Shown here: positions 38,846 to 47,851 of the stretch, one piece after another
Numbering within the stretch: the stretch's first letter is position 1
How the letters are laid out: each line of letters begins with the position of its first letter
Origin: CAZGOM01 sp964527265
Lineage (GTDB): Bacteria; Planctomycetota; Phycisphaerae; Phycisphaerales; Phycisphaeraceae
Length of the DNA stretch: 64,000 nucleotides
Assembly: GCA_964527265.1 (NCBI GenBank)
Contig: CAZGOM010000004.1
Location: forward strand, 19,858-83,857
Direction of reading: 5' to 3'
Position numbers and translations under genes: made by a program
The notes under the pieces: model-generated
What the model was told of the DNA's origin: nothing
The model's input: the letters and a program-made list of their open reading frames with translations, nothing else
Databases searched by the model: none

Positions 38846-39337
38846 CTAATTGGCTTCGTCGGCGGGTTTCACTTCGGAATCGGCGAGGGCCGGTGCATCT
38901 GCTGACTGTGTCATGTCGATGGGTTCGTCGAAAGTGCGGTTATCGAGGAAGTAGATGACGATGAGCTCGCTGACTGCACGGGCAAGGTTGCCGTCTTTGA
39001 CGACGGCCCATGTCCTGGAACCGGGAGTGGCTTTGAGAGGGGTGTTTTTGTCCAGGAGAAGGAAGGCGACCGACTCCATTTTTCCGCGGTAGTTGGAGCG
39101 GGAGGTGATGACGGGCCAGTCGCTGCGGGCTTTTAAACGACCGTCTTTGACGAGGGTTTTGAGGGCGAATTCGGCTGCGGCGATGTCGGTGGTGTAGTGG
39201 GGGACTTTGGAGCCGTCCTCGGTGTGGAGGAAGCCGCCGGAAGCGGGGTCAACCATGATTTTGCGTCCATCGACAATGCCATCGACAATACGGTCGAGGG
39301 CACGGTCCTGTAGATCGCTAAGTTTCTTTTGCGGCAT
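38846..39337 (-). CDS. Soluble protein of unknown function
   Basis: 163 residues, beginning MPQKKLSDLQDRALDRIVDG, with VHYTTDIAAAEFALKTLV-like helix in the middle, an SDWPVITSRSNYRGKMES strand region and an acidic disordered tail (DMTQSADAPALADSEVKPAD). There is no signal peptide. The gene starts in A+T-rich DNA (39340-39470), consistent with its own promoter. Nothing in it identifies a function. Confidence 0.6.
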   Translation of the reverse strand: MPQKKLSDLQDRALDRIVDGIVDGRKIMVDPASGGFLHTEDGSKVPHYTTDIAAAEFALKTLVKDGRLKARSDWPVITSRSNYRGKMESVAFLLLDKNTPLKATPGSRTWAVVKDGNLARAVSELIVIYFLDNRTFDEPIDMTQSADAPALADSEVKPADEAN

Positions 39338-39488
39338 CGTTCAGACGTCCAAAAAGTTGACGCGGCATTGTAGGAAGTGAGGTTGCGAGATGCAAATGCG
39401 CAAAAAAATATGCGTTTGTATGAATTATTTTTGTTAGTAAATTGTTTGGTGTTCCACGTGGAACGCTTGCGGTGCGTTGGTCGCTTGC

Positions 39489-40247
39489 TTATGGCTTGAT
39501 ATCGACCTGTATTTCCTGCGGGGCGGCGTTGTCCTGCTCGATGAGTTTGAGCTCCTGGGCGATGAGGCGGGGGAAGATGGGGTGGGATTTGAAATTGTCG
39601 GTGGCGAGGATGGCTTCGAAGTGAGTTTTGGCGTCTTTGAATTTTTCGAGACGGCGGAGGAGTTCGCCTTTGAGGAACTGGGCGGACATGAGGGCATTTT
39701 TGGCTTTGGCCTGTTCTTCCTTGGAGGCGTCTTTGTTTTCAGCGGGAGGAGCCGCGAGGAACTTCTCGTAATAGGCGAGGCTTTTGGCCAGGAGCTGGCG
39801 GTTTAATTTGGCATCTTCTTCGACTTGCCAGGAGGCTTCGAGCCAGATGAAGGCGAGGACGTTGGCGGGTTTTTTGAGGGCTTCGAAGATGAGGGCCATG
39901 CGGTGGTAGGTCTGTTTGCCTTTTGGGATGGCTTTGTAGGCGTCGGTGGCCATGACGTCTTTGATGGTGGTGAGTTCTTCTGGGGTGAAGGATTTGGCTT
40001 CTTTGAAGATGACTAAGCCGCAGGTGGGGCAGAGGGGCATTTGCCAGGGTGAGGAGATGGGGCCGGTGCGGCGCAGGTCGAGGCGCTGCCCGAAGCTGGT
40101 GCCGGAACCGGGGACGATGGCGTCAAAGGGTTTTTGGCAGATGGGGCAGTCGGTCTGGACCTCCTGCATGGTCATGGCGTGAGCGGGGAGGTTGAAGAAG
40201 AGGATGGCGAGGATGAGGAGGAGGGCATGCAGGAAGATGGGTGGCAT
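39489..40247 (-). CDS. Exported DUF2225-like zinc-ribbon protein
   Basis: 252 residues: signal peptide (LHALLLILAILFFNLPAHAM), a zinc-ribbon-like pair CPICQ and CPTCG about 38 residues apart (TDCPICQKPFDAIVPG; MPLCPTCGLVIFK), then a helical TPR-like part (YEKFLAAPPAENKD, FLKGELLRRLEKFKDAKTHF). The CPxC...CPxCG pattern matches the DUF2225 family, whose role is unknown. The start at 40247 is the Met at the signal peptide; the frame upstream is a shadow. The short spacer to the amine-oxidase-like gene (40248-40327) holds GGGGACAAGG/GGGCAAGG units. Confidence 0.75.
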   Translation of the reverse strand: MPPIFLHALLLILAILFFNLPAHAMTMQEVQTDCPICQKPFDAIVPGSGTSFGQRLDLRRTGPISSPWQMPLCPTCGLVIFKEAKSFTPEELTTIKDVMATDAYKAIPKGKQTYHRMALIFEALKKPANVLAFIWLEASWQVEEDAKLNRQLLAKSLAYYEKFLAAPPAENKDASKEEQAKAKNALMSAQFLKGELLRRLEKFKDAKTHFEAILATDNFKSHPIFPRLIAQELKLIEQDNAAPQEIQVDIKP

Positions 40248-40327
40248 GGGGTGTTTCCCGAAAGGCGTGGGGGAGGAGTACAGGGGACAAGGTACTGCGG
40301 GCAAGGTGCAGGGGGCAAGGCAAAGTT

Positions 40328-41593
40328 TCAAGCCAGACGGGAGCGCATGCGCTCGGCGGCGAGGCGGCCGGAGAGGAGGGCGCCCTGGATGGAGGCGGTC
40401 TCGCGGTGGTCCCCTGCGACGATGATGCCGCTGGGGAGTTCCAGGAGGCGTTTGCCTTCGGGCTGGGGCTGGCCGGGGGGCTGTGCGGGTGTGGCGTGAG
40501 GGATGCGATAGGTTCGCAGGTGCTGCCATTGGGCGCAGTCCTGGTTGAAGATGTCGTGGAGTTCGTGGCGGACTCGGGCTTGGAGCGCGTCGTCGTCGAG
40601 GGATTGGGTGTTGACAACGCTGACACTGACGAGGTGTTTACCGGTGGGGGCGTAGCTTGGGGCGACGGAGGAGATGAGCGAGAGGTTGGTGATGATGCCT
40701 TCGCCTGAGCCGTTTAGAACGAGGACTTTGGAGGGGAGAGTGTGTGTGGGTGCATCGAAATAGAGGCAGGCGACGGAGCGGCTGATGGGGGCAGGGACCT
40801 GGCTGTCGGGGCCGGTGAGTTTGACGGCGGCGGGCCCTTCGACGGCGAGGATGATGCCGGAGGTTTGGAGGGTGCGGCCGCCGTGGAGGAAGACGGTGTT
40901 TTGTGCGACGGATTCGACGGGGGTGTTGAGCTGGATGGAGGATTTGGGGAGGTCGGCGGCGAGTTGGCGGGGGATGGCGCCCATGCCTTCATCGGGGAGT
41001 GAGGCGTCGCCCTGGGCGAACATTTTGAAGACGAACATGAAGAAGCGGGCGGAGGTGGCGAGTTCTTTTTCGAAGAAGATGCCGTGGAACCAGGGGCGGA
41101 AGAAGCCTTCGATCATCTGGACGGAAAAGCCGTGTGAGATGAGGAATTGGTAGGTGGTCTGGTCTGGTTTTTCGAAGATGGCTTGGGTGGAGAGGTTTGT
41201 GAGATCTTTGCGGAGCTGTCCGATGAGGAGTTTGTCTTCGAGTGTGCCGATGCCGGAGAAGGCGTTCTGAAGAGCGGCGATGGGGTTTCGCCAGGGGTCA
41301 TACATGCGTTTGAGGTTTCCGCTGTTGCCCTGGATTTGCGCGCCGTGGTCGAAGGAGTGGAGGTTGAGTTTCTGGTAGTTGAGTTGCTTCTGGGCTTCGG
41401 GGTAGCCGGTCTGGAGGACCTGGAAACCGCGGTCGAGGAGGAAGCCCTGGACCTTGTCGGTGCGGATGCGCCCGCCGATGTCGTCAGAGGCTTCGAGAAT
41501 GAGGGTTTTGATGCCCAGTTCATGGAGGCGTTTTGCGGAGGCCAGACCCGTGAGGCCGGCGCCGATGATGATGACTGGTGCTTGGCTGGCCAA
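40328..41593 (-). CDS. FAD-dependent amine-oxidase/protoporphyrinogen-oxidase-like protein
   Basis: 421 residues with the dinucleotide-binding start VIIIGAGLTGLASAKRLHE and the following ILEASDDIGGRIRTD, diagnostic of the amine oxidase/phytoene desaturase superfamily; the C-terminal IIVAGDHRETASIQGALLSG is the second FAD contact. A TTG start at 41593 with AGGAAAC upstream is used; the next Met is inside the FAD fold. Candidate substrates include carotenoid or porphyrin precursors, but no pathway gene is adjacent. It is followed by the DUF2225-like gene on the same strand. Confidence 0.85.
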   Translation of the reverse strand: MASQAPVIIIGAGLTGLASAKRLHELGIKTLILEASDDIGGRIRTDKVQGFLLDRGFQVLQTGYPEAQKQLNYQKLNLHSFDHGAQIQGNSGNLKRMYDPWRNPIAALQNAFSGIGTLEDKLLIGQLRKDLTNLSTQAIFEKPDQTTYQFLISHGFSVQMIEGFFRPWFHGIFFEKELATSARFFMFVFKMFAQGDASLPDEGMGAIPRQLAADLPKSSIQLNTPVESVAQNTVFLHGGRTLQTSGIILAVEGPAAVKLTGPDSQVPAPISRSVACLYFDAPTHTLPSKVLVLNGSGEGIITNLSLISSVAPSYAPTGKHLVSVSVVNTQSLDDDALQARVRHELHDIFNQDCAQWQHLRTYRIPHATPAQPPGQPQPEGKRLLELPSGIIVAGDHRETASIQGALLSGRLAAERMRSRLA

Positions 41594-41743
41594 AGGATTG
41601 TTTCCTGTGCTGGTAGGAGTGAGATGATAGGGGATTTTGAGGTTGTCGACAGGGGCAAAAAAGGGGTGTGGGGCTTGCCTTTGGTGGAGGGTTGATTAGG
41701 CTTGTATTTCTGTGGCTCTACCTGTACTGGCGAGAGCCTGAAA

Positions 41744-41766
41744 CAACCTAGGGTGAACACCCTGAA
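41744..41766. promoter_or_regulatory. Candidate operator CAACCTAGGGTGA with inverted AGGGTG/CACCCT
   Basis: CAACCTAGGGTGA matches 12 of 13 positions of the palindrome at 6287-6299, and AGGGTG (41750-41755) and CACCCT (41758-41763) form a second inverted repeat. It ends about 12 bases before the oxidoreductase start, overlapping its ribosome site. Confidence 0.4.
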
Positions 41767-41778
41767 AGGATTTGTGCC

Positions 41779-43110
41779 ATGAGCACCACTGCGTCTGTGG
41801 GTTTGAAGCGTTATGTTGTGGTTGGGGTCGGGGGGCGTTCGGGGATGTTTACGGCTCCGCTGGCTTCGCGGTTCAAGGATGAGGCAAAGCTGGTTGCGAT
41901 CTGCGACAACAACCAGGGCCGCATGGAATTTGCGCGTGACCGGTTGAAGGCGGAGTTCGGGTTTGATGTTCCGCATCTGTATCTGGCGGAAGATTTCGAC
42001 AAGATGCTGGCGGAACAGAAGCCCGACTGCGTGGTGGTTTGCACGCCGGACTATCTGCATCATGATTTTGCGGTGCGGGCGATGAAGGCCGGTTGTGATG
42101 TGATCACCGAGAAGCCGATGACGATCGATGCGGAAAAGGCTTCGGAGATTTTCAAGGCGGTGAAGGAGACGGGCAAGCAGGTGCGCGTGACTTTCAACGC
42201 ACGCTATCAGAACGGCCCGACGATGATCAAACGGATGATCAAGGAAGGCGTGATCGGCAATGTAATGGCGGTGAACATGGACTACTGGCTGGACACAAGC
42301 CACGGTGCGGACTACTTCCGCCGGTGGCACCGTGAGAAGACCAAGAGCGGCGGGCTGATGCTGCACAAGTCGACCCACCATTTCGACCTGATCAACTGGT
42401 GGATCGACAGCATTCCGGAAACGGTTTACGGGATGGGCAAGCTCTCGTTTTACGGACGCGAAAACGCGGAGAAGCGCGGCGTGAAGGTGAACTATGACCG
42501 GTACACCGGGAACGACACCACGGGAGATCCTTTTGCGTACAAGCTGGATGCCAGCGAGAACGTCAAAAAGATGTACCTGGATCAGGAGAAGTACGACGGT
42601 TACAAGCGGGATCAGAATGTGTTCGGGGACGGGATCACGTCCGAGGACAACATGGCCGTGATGGTGCGTTACCGCAACGGCGTGCAGATGATTTACTCGC
42701 TGGTGTGCTTTTTGCCGCGCGAGGGATATCGCGTGACTTTCCGTGGGGACAAGGGTGAACTGGAATATCTCCACGGCGTAGAGCTCCAGCCCGAGGGTCC
42801 GGACGGGAAGGCCAAGAAGATCACGCTGGACCGGATCTATGTGCGTCCGATGTTCAAGGATCCCTATGTGATCGATGTGCCGAAGATGGACGGCGGGCAC
42901 GGCGGTGCTGACCCGCTGCTGCAGGAACAGCTTTTTGCGGCCAATCCGCCTGCGGACCCTGATAAGCGCGAGGCCGGGCACGGGCAAGGCGCGGCATCCC
43001 TGATCCTGGGGGCTGCGGCGAACCTTTCGTTTGCCTCGGGCCAGCCAGTGAGCGTGAGCAAGATTTTGCCGGAGCTTGGCAACGCGGTGAAGCTGAGCGA
43101 ATTGCCTTGA
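41779..43110 (+). CDS. Gfo/Idh/MocA-family oxidoreductase
   Basis: 443 residues: Rossmann domain with VVVGVGGRSGM, AICDNN, VVVCTPDYLHHDFAV and the family's EKPM (ITEKPMTID), followed by the alpha/beta substrate domain with FNARYQNGP and HKSTHHFDLINWW. The His-rich HKSTHHFD is at the usual catalytic position. The chain is about 60 residues longer than typical members, the extra part being the GDPFAYKLDASENVKK insertion. GAAAGGA precedes the start. It likely oxidises or reduces a sugar or inositol derivative with NAD(P). It ends in a heptad array and terminator. Confidence 0.9.
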   Translation: MSTTASVGLKRYVVVGVGGRSGMFTAPLASRFKDEAKLVAICDNNQGRMEFARDRLKAEFGFDVPHLYLAEDFDKMLAEQKPDCVVVCTPDYLHHDFAVRAMKAGCDVITEKPMTIDAEKASEIFKAVKETGKQVRVTFNARYQNGPTMIKRMIKEGVIGNVMAVNMDYWLDTSHGADYFRRWHREKTKSGGLMLHKSTHHFDLINWWIDSIPETVYGMGKLSFYGRENAEKRGVKVNYDRYTGNDTTGDPFAYKLDASENVKKMYLDQEKYDGYKRDQNVFGDGITSEDNMAVMVRYRNGVQMIYSLVCFLPREGYRVTFRGDKGELEYLHGVELQPEGPDGKAKKITLDRIYVRPMFKDPYVIDVPKMDGGHGGADPLLQEQLFAANPPADPDKREAGHGQGAASLILGAAANLSFASGQPVSVSKILPELGNAVKLSELP

Positions 43111-43115
43111 GAGAA

Positions 43116-43170
43116 AGTCCAGGGTCCTGAGTCTAGGGTTCCGAGTCCCGAGTCTCGAGTCCAGGGTCTT
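43116..43170. repeat. GAGTCCC heptad array
   Basis: Units of the type CAGGGTC, CTGAGTC, TAGGGTT, CCGAGTC, CCGAGTC, TCGAGTC and CAGGGTC in 7-base steps, between the oxidoreductase stop and its terminator, matching the arrangement at 31036. Confidence 0.7.
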
Positions 43171-43184
43171 AAAGAATTAGGAAA

Positions 43185-43217
43185 GAAGCCCGGAATAAAT
43201 TCCGGGCTTCTTTCGTT
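43185..43217 (+). terminator. Intrinsic terminator of the oxidoreductase gene
   Basis: GAAGCCCGGAAT (43185-43196) and ATTCCGGGCTTC (43199-43210) form a perfect 12-bp stem, followed by TTTCGTT. The A-rich side upstream also suits termination of the convergent FHA gene. Confidence 0.85.
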
Positions 43218-43252
43218 AATGGAGACGAGAGAGGGGGTGTCGCCGGAAATGC

Positions 43253-44230
43253 TCAGCGGTTGGTGAGGCTGCGTGCTTTGATCTGCTCGGCGCAGAGGCG
43301 TCGGATGGCACCGAGGTTTTTATAGAGGTCGGTACTGAACTCGGGGAAGAGGTAGGTGGTGATCATCTGGGCGTTGTCGTCCGCCTTGATGAACTGCCCG
43401 GCCTTCATTTTTTCGTAGGCTGATTGGTAATACTCGTCGATTTTGTCGGCCAGGCGAGTTTGGACGGTGTCGAAACGGAGGCGGTCCTGAGCGACTTCGA
43501 ATTCCTTGGCGTCGAAGTTGGCCAGGGCGAGTTTGTAGGAGAGATAGGTTTCGTACAACGCCTTGGGGGGGAGGTTGTCGAGGCGCTCGAAGTTGGTGTT
43601 GGCTTTTTTGAGCTCGATCTGCGCGGTGCGCAGATCCGGGGTGGTGCTGAGCTTCAGGGGCTGACGGATGGTCTTGATGATTTCTTCTTTGGATATCTGA
43701 GGCGGATAGATGAGTGTGGATGCCTTGGTGTTTGAGGGGCCAAGGGTCATGAAGAAGACGATCAAGGCCAGGAGGCCGCCGGCATATATGCCGGCAAACA
43801 GCAGGAGGCGGCGCTGCTTGGCTTTGGCGGTGTCGCGGGCGATGGCTTCCGGGTCTTTGGATTTTGGGCGGCTGTCGCTTTTGCCGGACTGGCTTTGGGT
43901 GCCGGTTTCGACTTCATCATCGGAGGCGGCGGCTCTGACGATTTCGAATACGGTGGTTCCGCCGATGGAGACTTTGTCTTTGTCTTTGATGGGGAGGGGC
44001 TTGGAGGTGACTTCCCTGCCGTTGACGACGGTGCCGTTGGGACTGTGGTTGATGAGGATCCAGCGGCCATCGACGAGTTTGAGTTCGCCGTGCTTACGGG
44101 AGGCGGTTTTCTCGGTGATGATGATCTGCGCGGCGACATCGCGTCCGAAGATGATGGCATCCTGGGTGAATGTCTCGCGTTTGACCTGGCCGGGGCCGTT
44201 GTGAATATCGATTTGGAGCAAAGACGCCAT
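43253..44230 (-). CDS. FHA-domain membrane protein
   Basis: 325 residues. N-terminal forkhead-associated domain (~1-95) with the phosphothreonine-site residues: FGRD, TASRKHGEL (SxxH) and INHSPNGTVVNG. A Ser/Asp-rich linker, then one transmembrane helix (LLLFAGIYAGGLLALIVFFM, ~143-162), and a C-terminal helical domain (RTAQIELKKANTNFERLDNL, FEVAQDRLRFDTV) with a tetratricopeptide-like look. The topology puts the FHA domain in the cytoplasm, so it may bring a Ser/Thr-kinase target to the membrane. No kinase is nearby. Confidence 0.88.
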   Translation of the reverse strand: MASLLQIDIHNGPGQVKRETFTQDAIIFGRDVAAQIIITEKTASRKHGELKLVDGRWILINHSPNGTVVNGREVTSKPLPIKDKDKVSIGGTTVFEIVRAAASDDEVETGTQSQSGKSDSRPKSKDPEAIARDTAKAKQRRLLLFAGIYAGGLLALIVFFMTLGPSNTKASTLIYPPQISKEEIIKTIRQPLKLSTTPDLRTAQIELKKANTNFERLDNLPPKALYETYLSYKLALANFDAKEFEVAQDRLRFDTVQTRLADKIDEYYQSAYEKMKAGQFIKADDNAQMITTYLFPEFSTDLYKNLGAIRRLCAEQIKARSLTNR

Positions 44231-44449
44231 GGACCTGCCTTTATGGTCAAAAGCAGCACTGCGGAGAATGAAGGCTGCTTTTTTGGCTTGAGGGATTTCC
44301 GGCGTGACTAAATACCGGTGAGTGGATCATTGGACATCATATCAGTGGGCGGGTTCCATAGGGGAGGGGTTATGGGTACAGAGTTTTGAGTACAGAGTTG
44401 AAGAGGAAGAAACGTGGAGCGGATTGAGTAGCGTGCTTTTAGGGCTTGG

Positions 44450-44480
44450 AGAAATAGAAAGGACGCCCTTGCGGGCGTCC
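44450..44480 (-). terminator. Intrinsic terminator of the oxidoreductase gene at 44555
   Basis: On the minus strand GGACGCCC, GCAA, GGGCGTCC is followed by TTTCTATTTCT, about 75 bases behind the stop codon. Confidence 0.75.
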
Positions 44481-44554
44481 TTTGGAAGGCTGGCGTGCTT
44501 GCCGATTTGACCCGGCCTCCCCCGGAAGCCGGAATCGGGAACCCGGAAATTAAA

Positions 44555-45604
44555 TCAGATCTGCTGGCCGGGGAACTTGGTGCCCTGGCGGATGAGGGCG
44601 ATGACGCGAATGACTTCGCGTACGGATTCGGGGGTGATGGCCATGGGTTTGTTGTCGCGGAGGACGCCGTAGACGTTGTCGTAGAAGTTGCCGACGTTGG
44701 GTCCGACGGCGGGTTCGGTCTTTTCCTGCCAGGGGAGCTTGTCGTCGTTGCCGTACTTGCGGTCGGTGGCGGGGCCTTCGTGGACGGTGAGGGCGGGGGC
44801 GGCCTTGGGGTCAAACCACTTGATGGTGGCGTCTTTGCCGTTGCTGGTGTAGGTGCCGTTGGTGCCGGCGATGATCCAGGCGGGGAGGGGGGTGGCGACG
44901 GCCTGTGAGCTGGTGACTTCCATATCGAAGGTGGCGCCGTTCTCGCAACGCATGAAGGCTTTGACATGGTCTTCGACGTCGCCGGCGCTGGCGATCTGGC
45001 GCAGGTCGCCCATGACCTGGAGGACGGGTGAGCCCAGGAGCTGGAGGGCCTGGTCGATGTTGTGGGGGCAGGTGTTGTTGAGGACGCCGCCGCCATTTTT
45101 GTTGAGGGTTTGCCAGTCGTTGCGGCGTGAGAAGCCGGAGAGGTAGTTGCGGATGTGGTAGACCTTGCCGATGAGGCCGGATTCGACGACGGCCTTCATG
45201 TGGTTGAAGCTTGGGAAAAAGCGGTAGTTCTGGTGGACAAAAAGCTTCTTGCCGGCGTTGTTGGCGGCCTGGATCATGGAGTCGGCTTCTGTGATGCTCA
45301 TGGCCATGGGCTTTTCGACGACGGCGTGCTTGCCGGCGGCGACGGCCTTTTTAACGTCAGGCCCGTGGCAAATGCTGGGGGTGGCGATGATGACGACCTC
45401 CACATCGGCCTGCTTGAGCATTTCGTCCATGGAGGTGTAGGCCTTGCAGCCGAACTCGGTGATGGCCTGGTTGCGGCGTTCCTCAACGGGATCGACGACG
45501 GCGACGATTTTGGCGTCGGCGCGGGGGCGGAGCTGTTCGACATGGATGTTCCAACCTGCGCGGCCAAGGCCAACAACGGCGTAGCGGACGGGATTCGTGG
45601 ACAT
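44555..45604 (-). CDS. Gfo/Idh/MocA-family oxidoreductase
   Basis: 349 residues with Rossmann start YAVVGLGRAGWNIHVEQL, AVVDPVEERR, IIATPSICHGPDV and EKPM (VVEKPMAMS), then the substrate domain with FVHQNYRFFPSF and NTCPHNIDQALQLLG, where His in CPHNID is at the usual catalytic position. Standard length for the family. The start at 45604 (MSTNPVRYAVVG) has AAAGGAAC upstream; a 15-codon extension is not supported. Single gene with its own terminator. Sugar substrate unknown; the two oxidoreductases of the window are only distantly similar. Confidence 0.92.
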   Translation of the reverse strand: MSTNPVRYAVVGLGRAGWNIHVEQLRPRADAKIVAVVDPVEERRNQAITEFGCKAYTSMDEMLKQADVEVVIIATPSICHGPDVKKAVAAGKHAVVEKPMAMSITEADSMIQAANNAGKKLFVHQNYRFFPSFNHMKAVVESGLIGKVYHIRNYLSGFSRRNDWQTLNKNGGGVLNNTCPHNIDQALQLLGSPVLQVMGDLRQIASAGDVEDHVKAFMRCENGATFDMEVTSSQAVATPLPAWIIAGTNGTYTSNGKDATIKWFDPKAAPALTVHEGPATDRKYGNDDKLPWQEKTEPAVGPNVGNFYDNVYGVLRDNKPMAITPESVREVIRVIALIRQGTKFPGQQI

Positions 45605-45728
45605 GGGGCTTTGTTCCTTTGATTTTGAAAGCCGATGGTAAAACGTCAAAGTGGAATAAATAGGGGCGAACTAGTGTACTTATTTCTGTTTAGACATGAC
45701 AAACTGGGATGGGTGAATGGTGGAGATA

Positions 45729-46637
45729 TCACATTTTGGGGGTCGATTTCTCAGGATTGGATCGCTTAAAAGCCATGAGGCAGGGGCCGCCGAGGAGAAG
45801 GTAAATAAGGACTTCGCAGGCGCGGTCGATGAGGGCGGCGGCCAAGCCCAGAGGCCCGGAAGCGATGCTGAGCCATGCGCCCGAAAGGCCCATGGCCCAT
45901 TCACGCACACCCAGGCCGGAGGGCATGCCCGACGCCAGGCCGACGAGGACGGCGACTGCGCCGATGAAGACGGCCTGGGCCGGCGTAATGTCGGCGCCGA
46001 CGGCTTTAAAGGAGAGCCAGACGCGGGCACCCTGGGTGAGAAACTCGCAGAGTCGGAGGGTGAGCCACAGCGAAGGATGGCCAGCGGAGGCATCAGGAGC
46101 GAAGCGGGCCCAGATTCTGCGGGTGAGGACGGACGCGATGGTTAGGGCCGCCAAGGCTGGCACCCAGCCCCAGGGGAGCGCGATAGCCAGGACGAGGGCG
46201 AGGCAGACAAAGGCGCTCATAAGGAGCATGCCCACGGCGGTTTTAGCGGAGGCAGTGAGGGGGACGTCGTGCACGGATTTGAGATAACCGGCGCGGAAAA
46301 GGATACCGACGGGGACGAAGTAGCCGGCATAATTCAGCAGGCTGGAGGCCAGGAGAAGGCGGGCCATGAGGGGGTAAGTGATGGGTGGCTGAGGGGTGAA
46401 GGTGCGGGTGATCCAGAGCACTAAAAGGGCGCTTAGGGCGAAGTTCAGGAGGATGATGGCCAAGAGTGCGGCCAGGAGAGAGCCACTCTGGCGAGACATG
46501 ACGGACCAATCGACGCCGACGGCGGCGCGCCAGATGGCCAGGCCAAAGAGCGCCAGACTGACGATTTTCAAGGCAGGGGCGATCCTGCGCATGAAAGCGC
46601 GCCAGGGTGGGGATGGGGAGAGAGATTCAGAGTTCAC
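45729..46637 (-). CDS. Flippase-like (UPF0104 / LPG-synthase TM-region) membrane protein
   Basis: 302 residues with about eight transmembrane helices and the typical late motif SGMPSGLGVREWAMG, close to the family's PGGLGxRE signature; ALIDRACEVLIYLLLGG near the end corresponds to the RxxE helix. Family members resemble the membrane part of lysylphosphatidylglycerol synthase or dolichol-type lipid flippases. A GTG start at 46637 is used; the Met at residue 16 is an alternative. It may be involved in moving lipid-linked sugars; no partner gene is adjacent. Confidence 0.82.
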   Translation of the reverse strand: MNSESLSPSPPWRAFMRRIAPALKIVSLALFGLAIWRAAVGVDWSVMSRQSGSLLAALLAIILLNFALSALLVLWITRTFTPQPPITYPLMARLLLASSLLNYAGYFVPVGILFRAGYLKSVHDVPLTASAKTAVGMLLMSAFVCLALVLAIALPWGWVPALAALTIASVLTRRIWARFAPDASAGHPSLWLTLRLCEFLTQGARVWLSFKAVGADITPAQAVFIGAVAVLVGLASGMPSGLGVREWAMGLSGAWLSIASGPLGLAAALIDRACEVLIYLLLGGPCLMAFKRSNPEKSTPKM

Positions 46638-46823
46638 GGTGCGTAGTTTACGCTTGAGGGGGTAGAGTTGATGGTCTTTACGCTATGGCTGTAACGCCGC
46701 AAAGATGGGGCGTGCGCCGAATGAGTGGATTTTGTGAGTAAAATTCTCTTGATTGATTTACTTAAATGAGATATTAAAGTGAATTACGGGCGTTTTTTCA
46801 TTTCAAACTGATTCGAGGTTTTT

Positions 46824-47699
46824 ATGCGTGTGACATGCATGGTTTCTCGTGCGTTTACGTTGGTGGAGCTATTGGTGGTTATCGCGATCGTTGGTGTATT
46901 GCTGAGTTTTCTTGTGCCGGTTCTAGGCAGGGCGCGAATGGAGGCGGCGCGTATTTTGTGTCAATCCAACCTTCGGCAGGTCGGAATGGGCAATGAGATC
47001 TATCAGATGGATCATAACCGCTGGATTTTAGCGATATATGACAACAGCTTTATGGCACCTTCGGTGACGCTGAACGGACTTGCTGCGCCTTATCCGAAGT
47101 ATTGGGGCGACATCTGGCCGGAAGCAATCCGGTGGTGTCCGAATGTGAGGCAGGACCCGGAGGTGCTGAATCCCAGTGCCATGACATGGCTTCCGAGGTT
47201 GGATTACAACCAATATCACGCCTACGGATACTTTATGCCGATGCTTGAGACGAACATCAGCCGAAGGATGTTTGGGAGGACGTCATACAGATACAGCTCA
47301 AACCAGTTTTATCCGGATTACATTCGCTTGACGGAGGGACGGCCCGCCTCGGTGACGCGAGCGGACCTTAAGAGCGGGGATGATGAGATTTATGGGGGTA
47401 AGAAATATGATCCAATCGACACGGTTCCGATGGCGTCAGACATGATTTTTTCCATTTCGAGCGGGAAACGGAACGTCACTGCGCATCCAACACAGAGTGG
47501 ACCGGTGAAAACCACGCAGTTTCGAGAGCCGATGGGAGCTAATTCGCTGTGGCGCGACGGCACAGTGACATGGGGCAAATGGCTGGGAACGGGTGCGGAT
47601 GTGCGCAGCATCCAGACGGGTGCGGGCGGGGGGGAAGAGTGGGCGTCACTGGCGGGCTCTTATTTCTATCGAGCCAGGCCAAGCAAGCTCATATTCTGA
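46824..47699 (+). CDS. Prepilin-type N-terminal domain protein
   Basis: 291 residues with the leader SRAFTLVELLVVIAIVGVLL, one transmembrane helix and an exported domain containing RARMEAARILCQSNLRQVG, the commonest post-helix segment of such planctomycete proteins. The C-terminal part (MGANSLWRDGTVTWGKWLG) corresponds to the NxxxxDGH region with DGH changed to DGT. GAGGT precedes the ATG, and the upstream 70 bases are A+T-rich. Third intact prepilin-like gene of the window; all three lack secretion genes nearby. Confidence 0.82.
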   Translation: MRVTCMVSRAFTLVELLVVIAIVGVLLSFLVPVLGRARMEAARILCQSNLRQVGMGNEIYQMDHNRWILAIYDNSFMAPSVTLNGLAAPYPKYWGDIWPEAIRWCPNVRQDPEVLNPSAMTWLPRLDYNQYHAYGYFMPMLETNISRRMFGRTSYRYSSNQFYPDYIRLTEGRPASVTRADLKSGDDEIYGGKKYDPIDTVPMASDMIFSISSGKRNVTAHPTQSGPVKTTQFREPMGANSLWRDGTVTWGKWLGTGADVRSIQTGAGGGEEWASLAGSYFYRARPSKLIF

Positions 47700-47851
47700 G
47701 GTGGGCAGAGTATTCTGGGGGAGGCGAGTTTGCCGGGGACCGCCTATTATGTGCGGAGTCCCTGCTCCATTTTGGGGCTTCTGTACTCAGTGGCGAAAGA
47801 TGCGCCATCTAAGTGGTTGTAGCGTTATAACGCTGTTCAGGAGATATTCCC

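Noticed and set aside
41113..42987. 624-codon minus-strand frame across the oxidoreductase gene
   Set aside because: Antisense shadow of the Gfo/Idh/MocA gene and the amine-oxidase-like gene.
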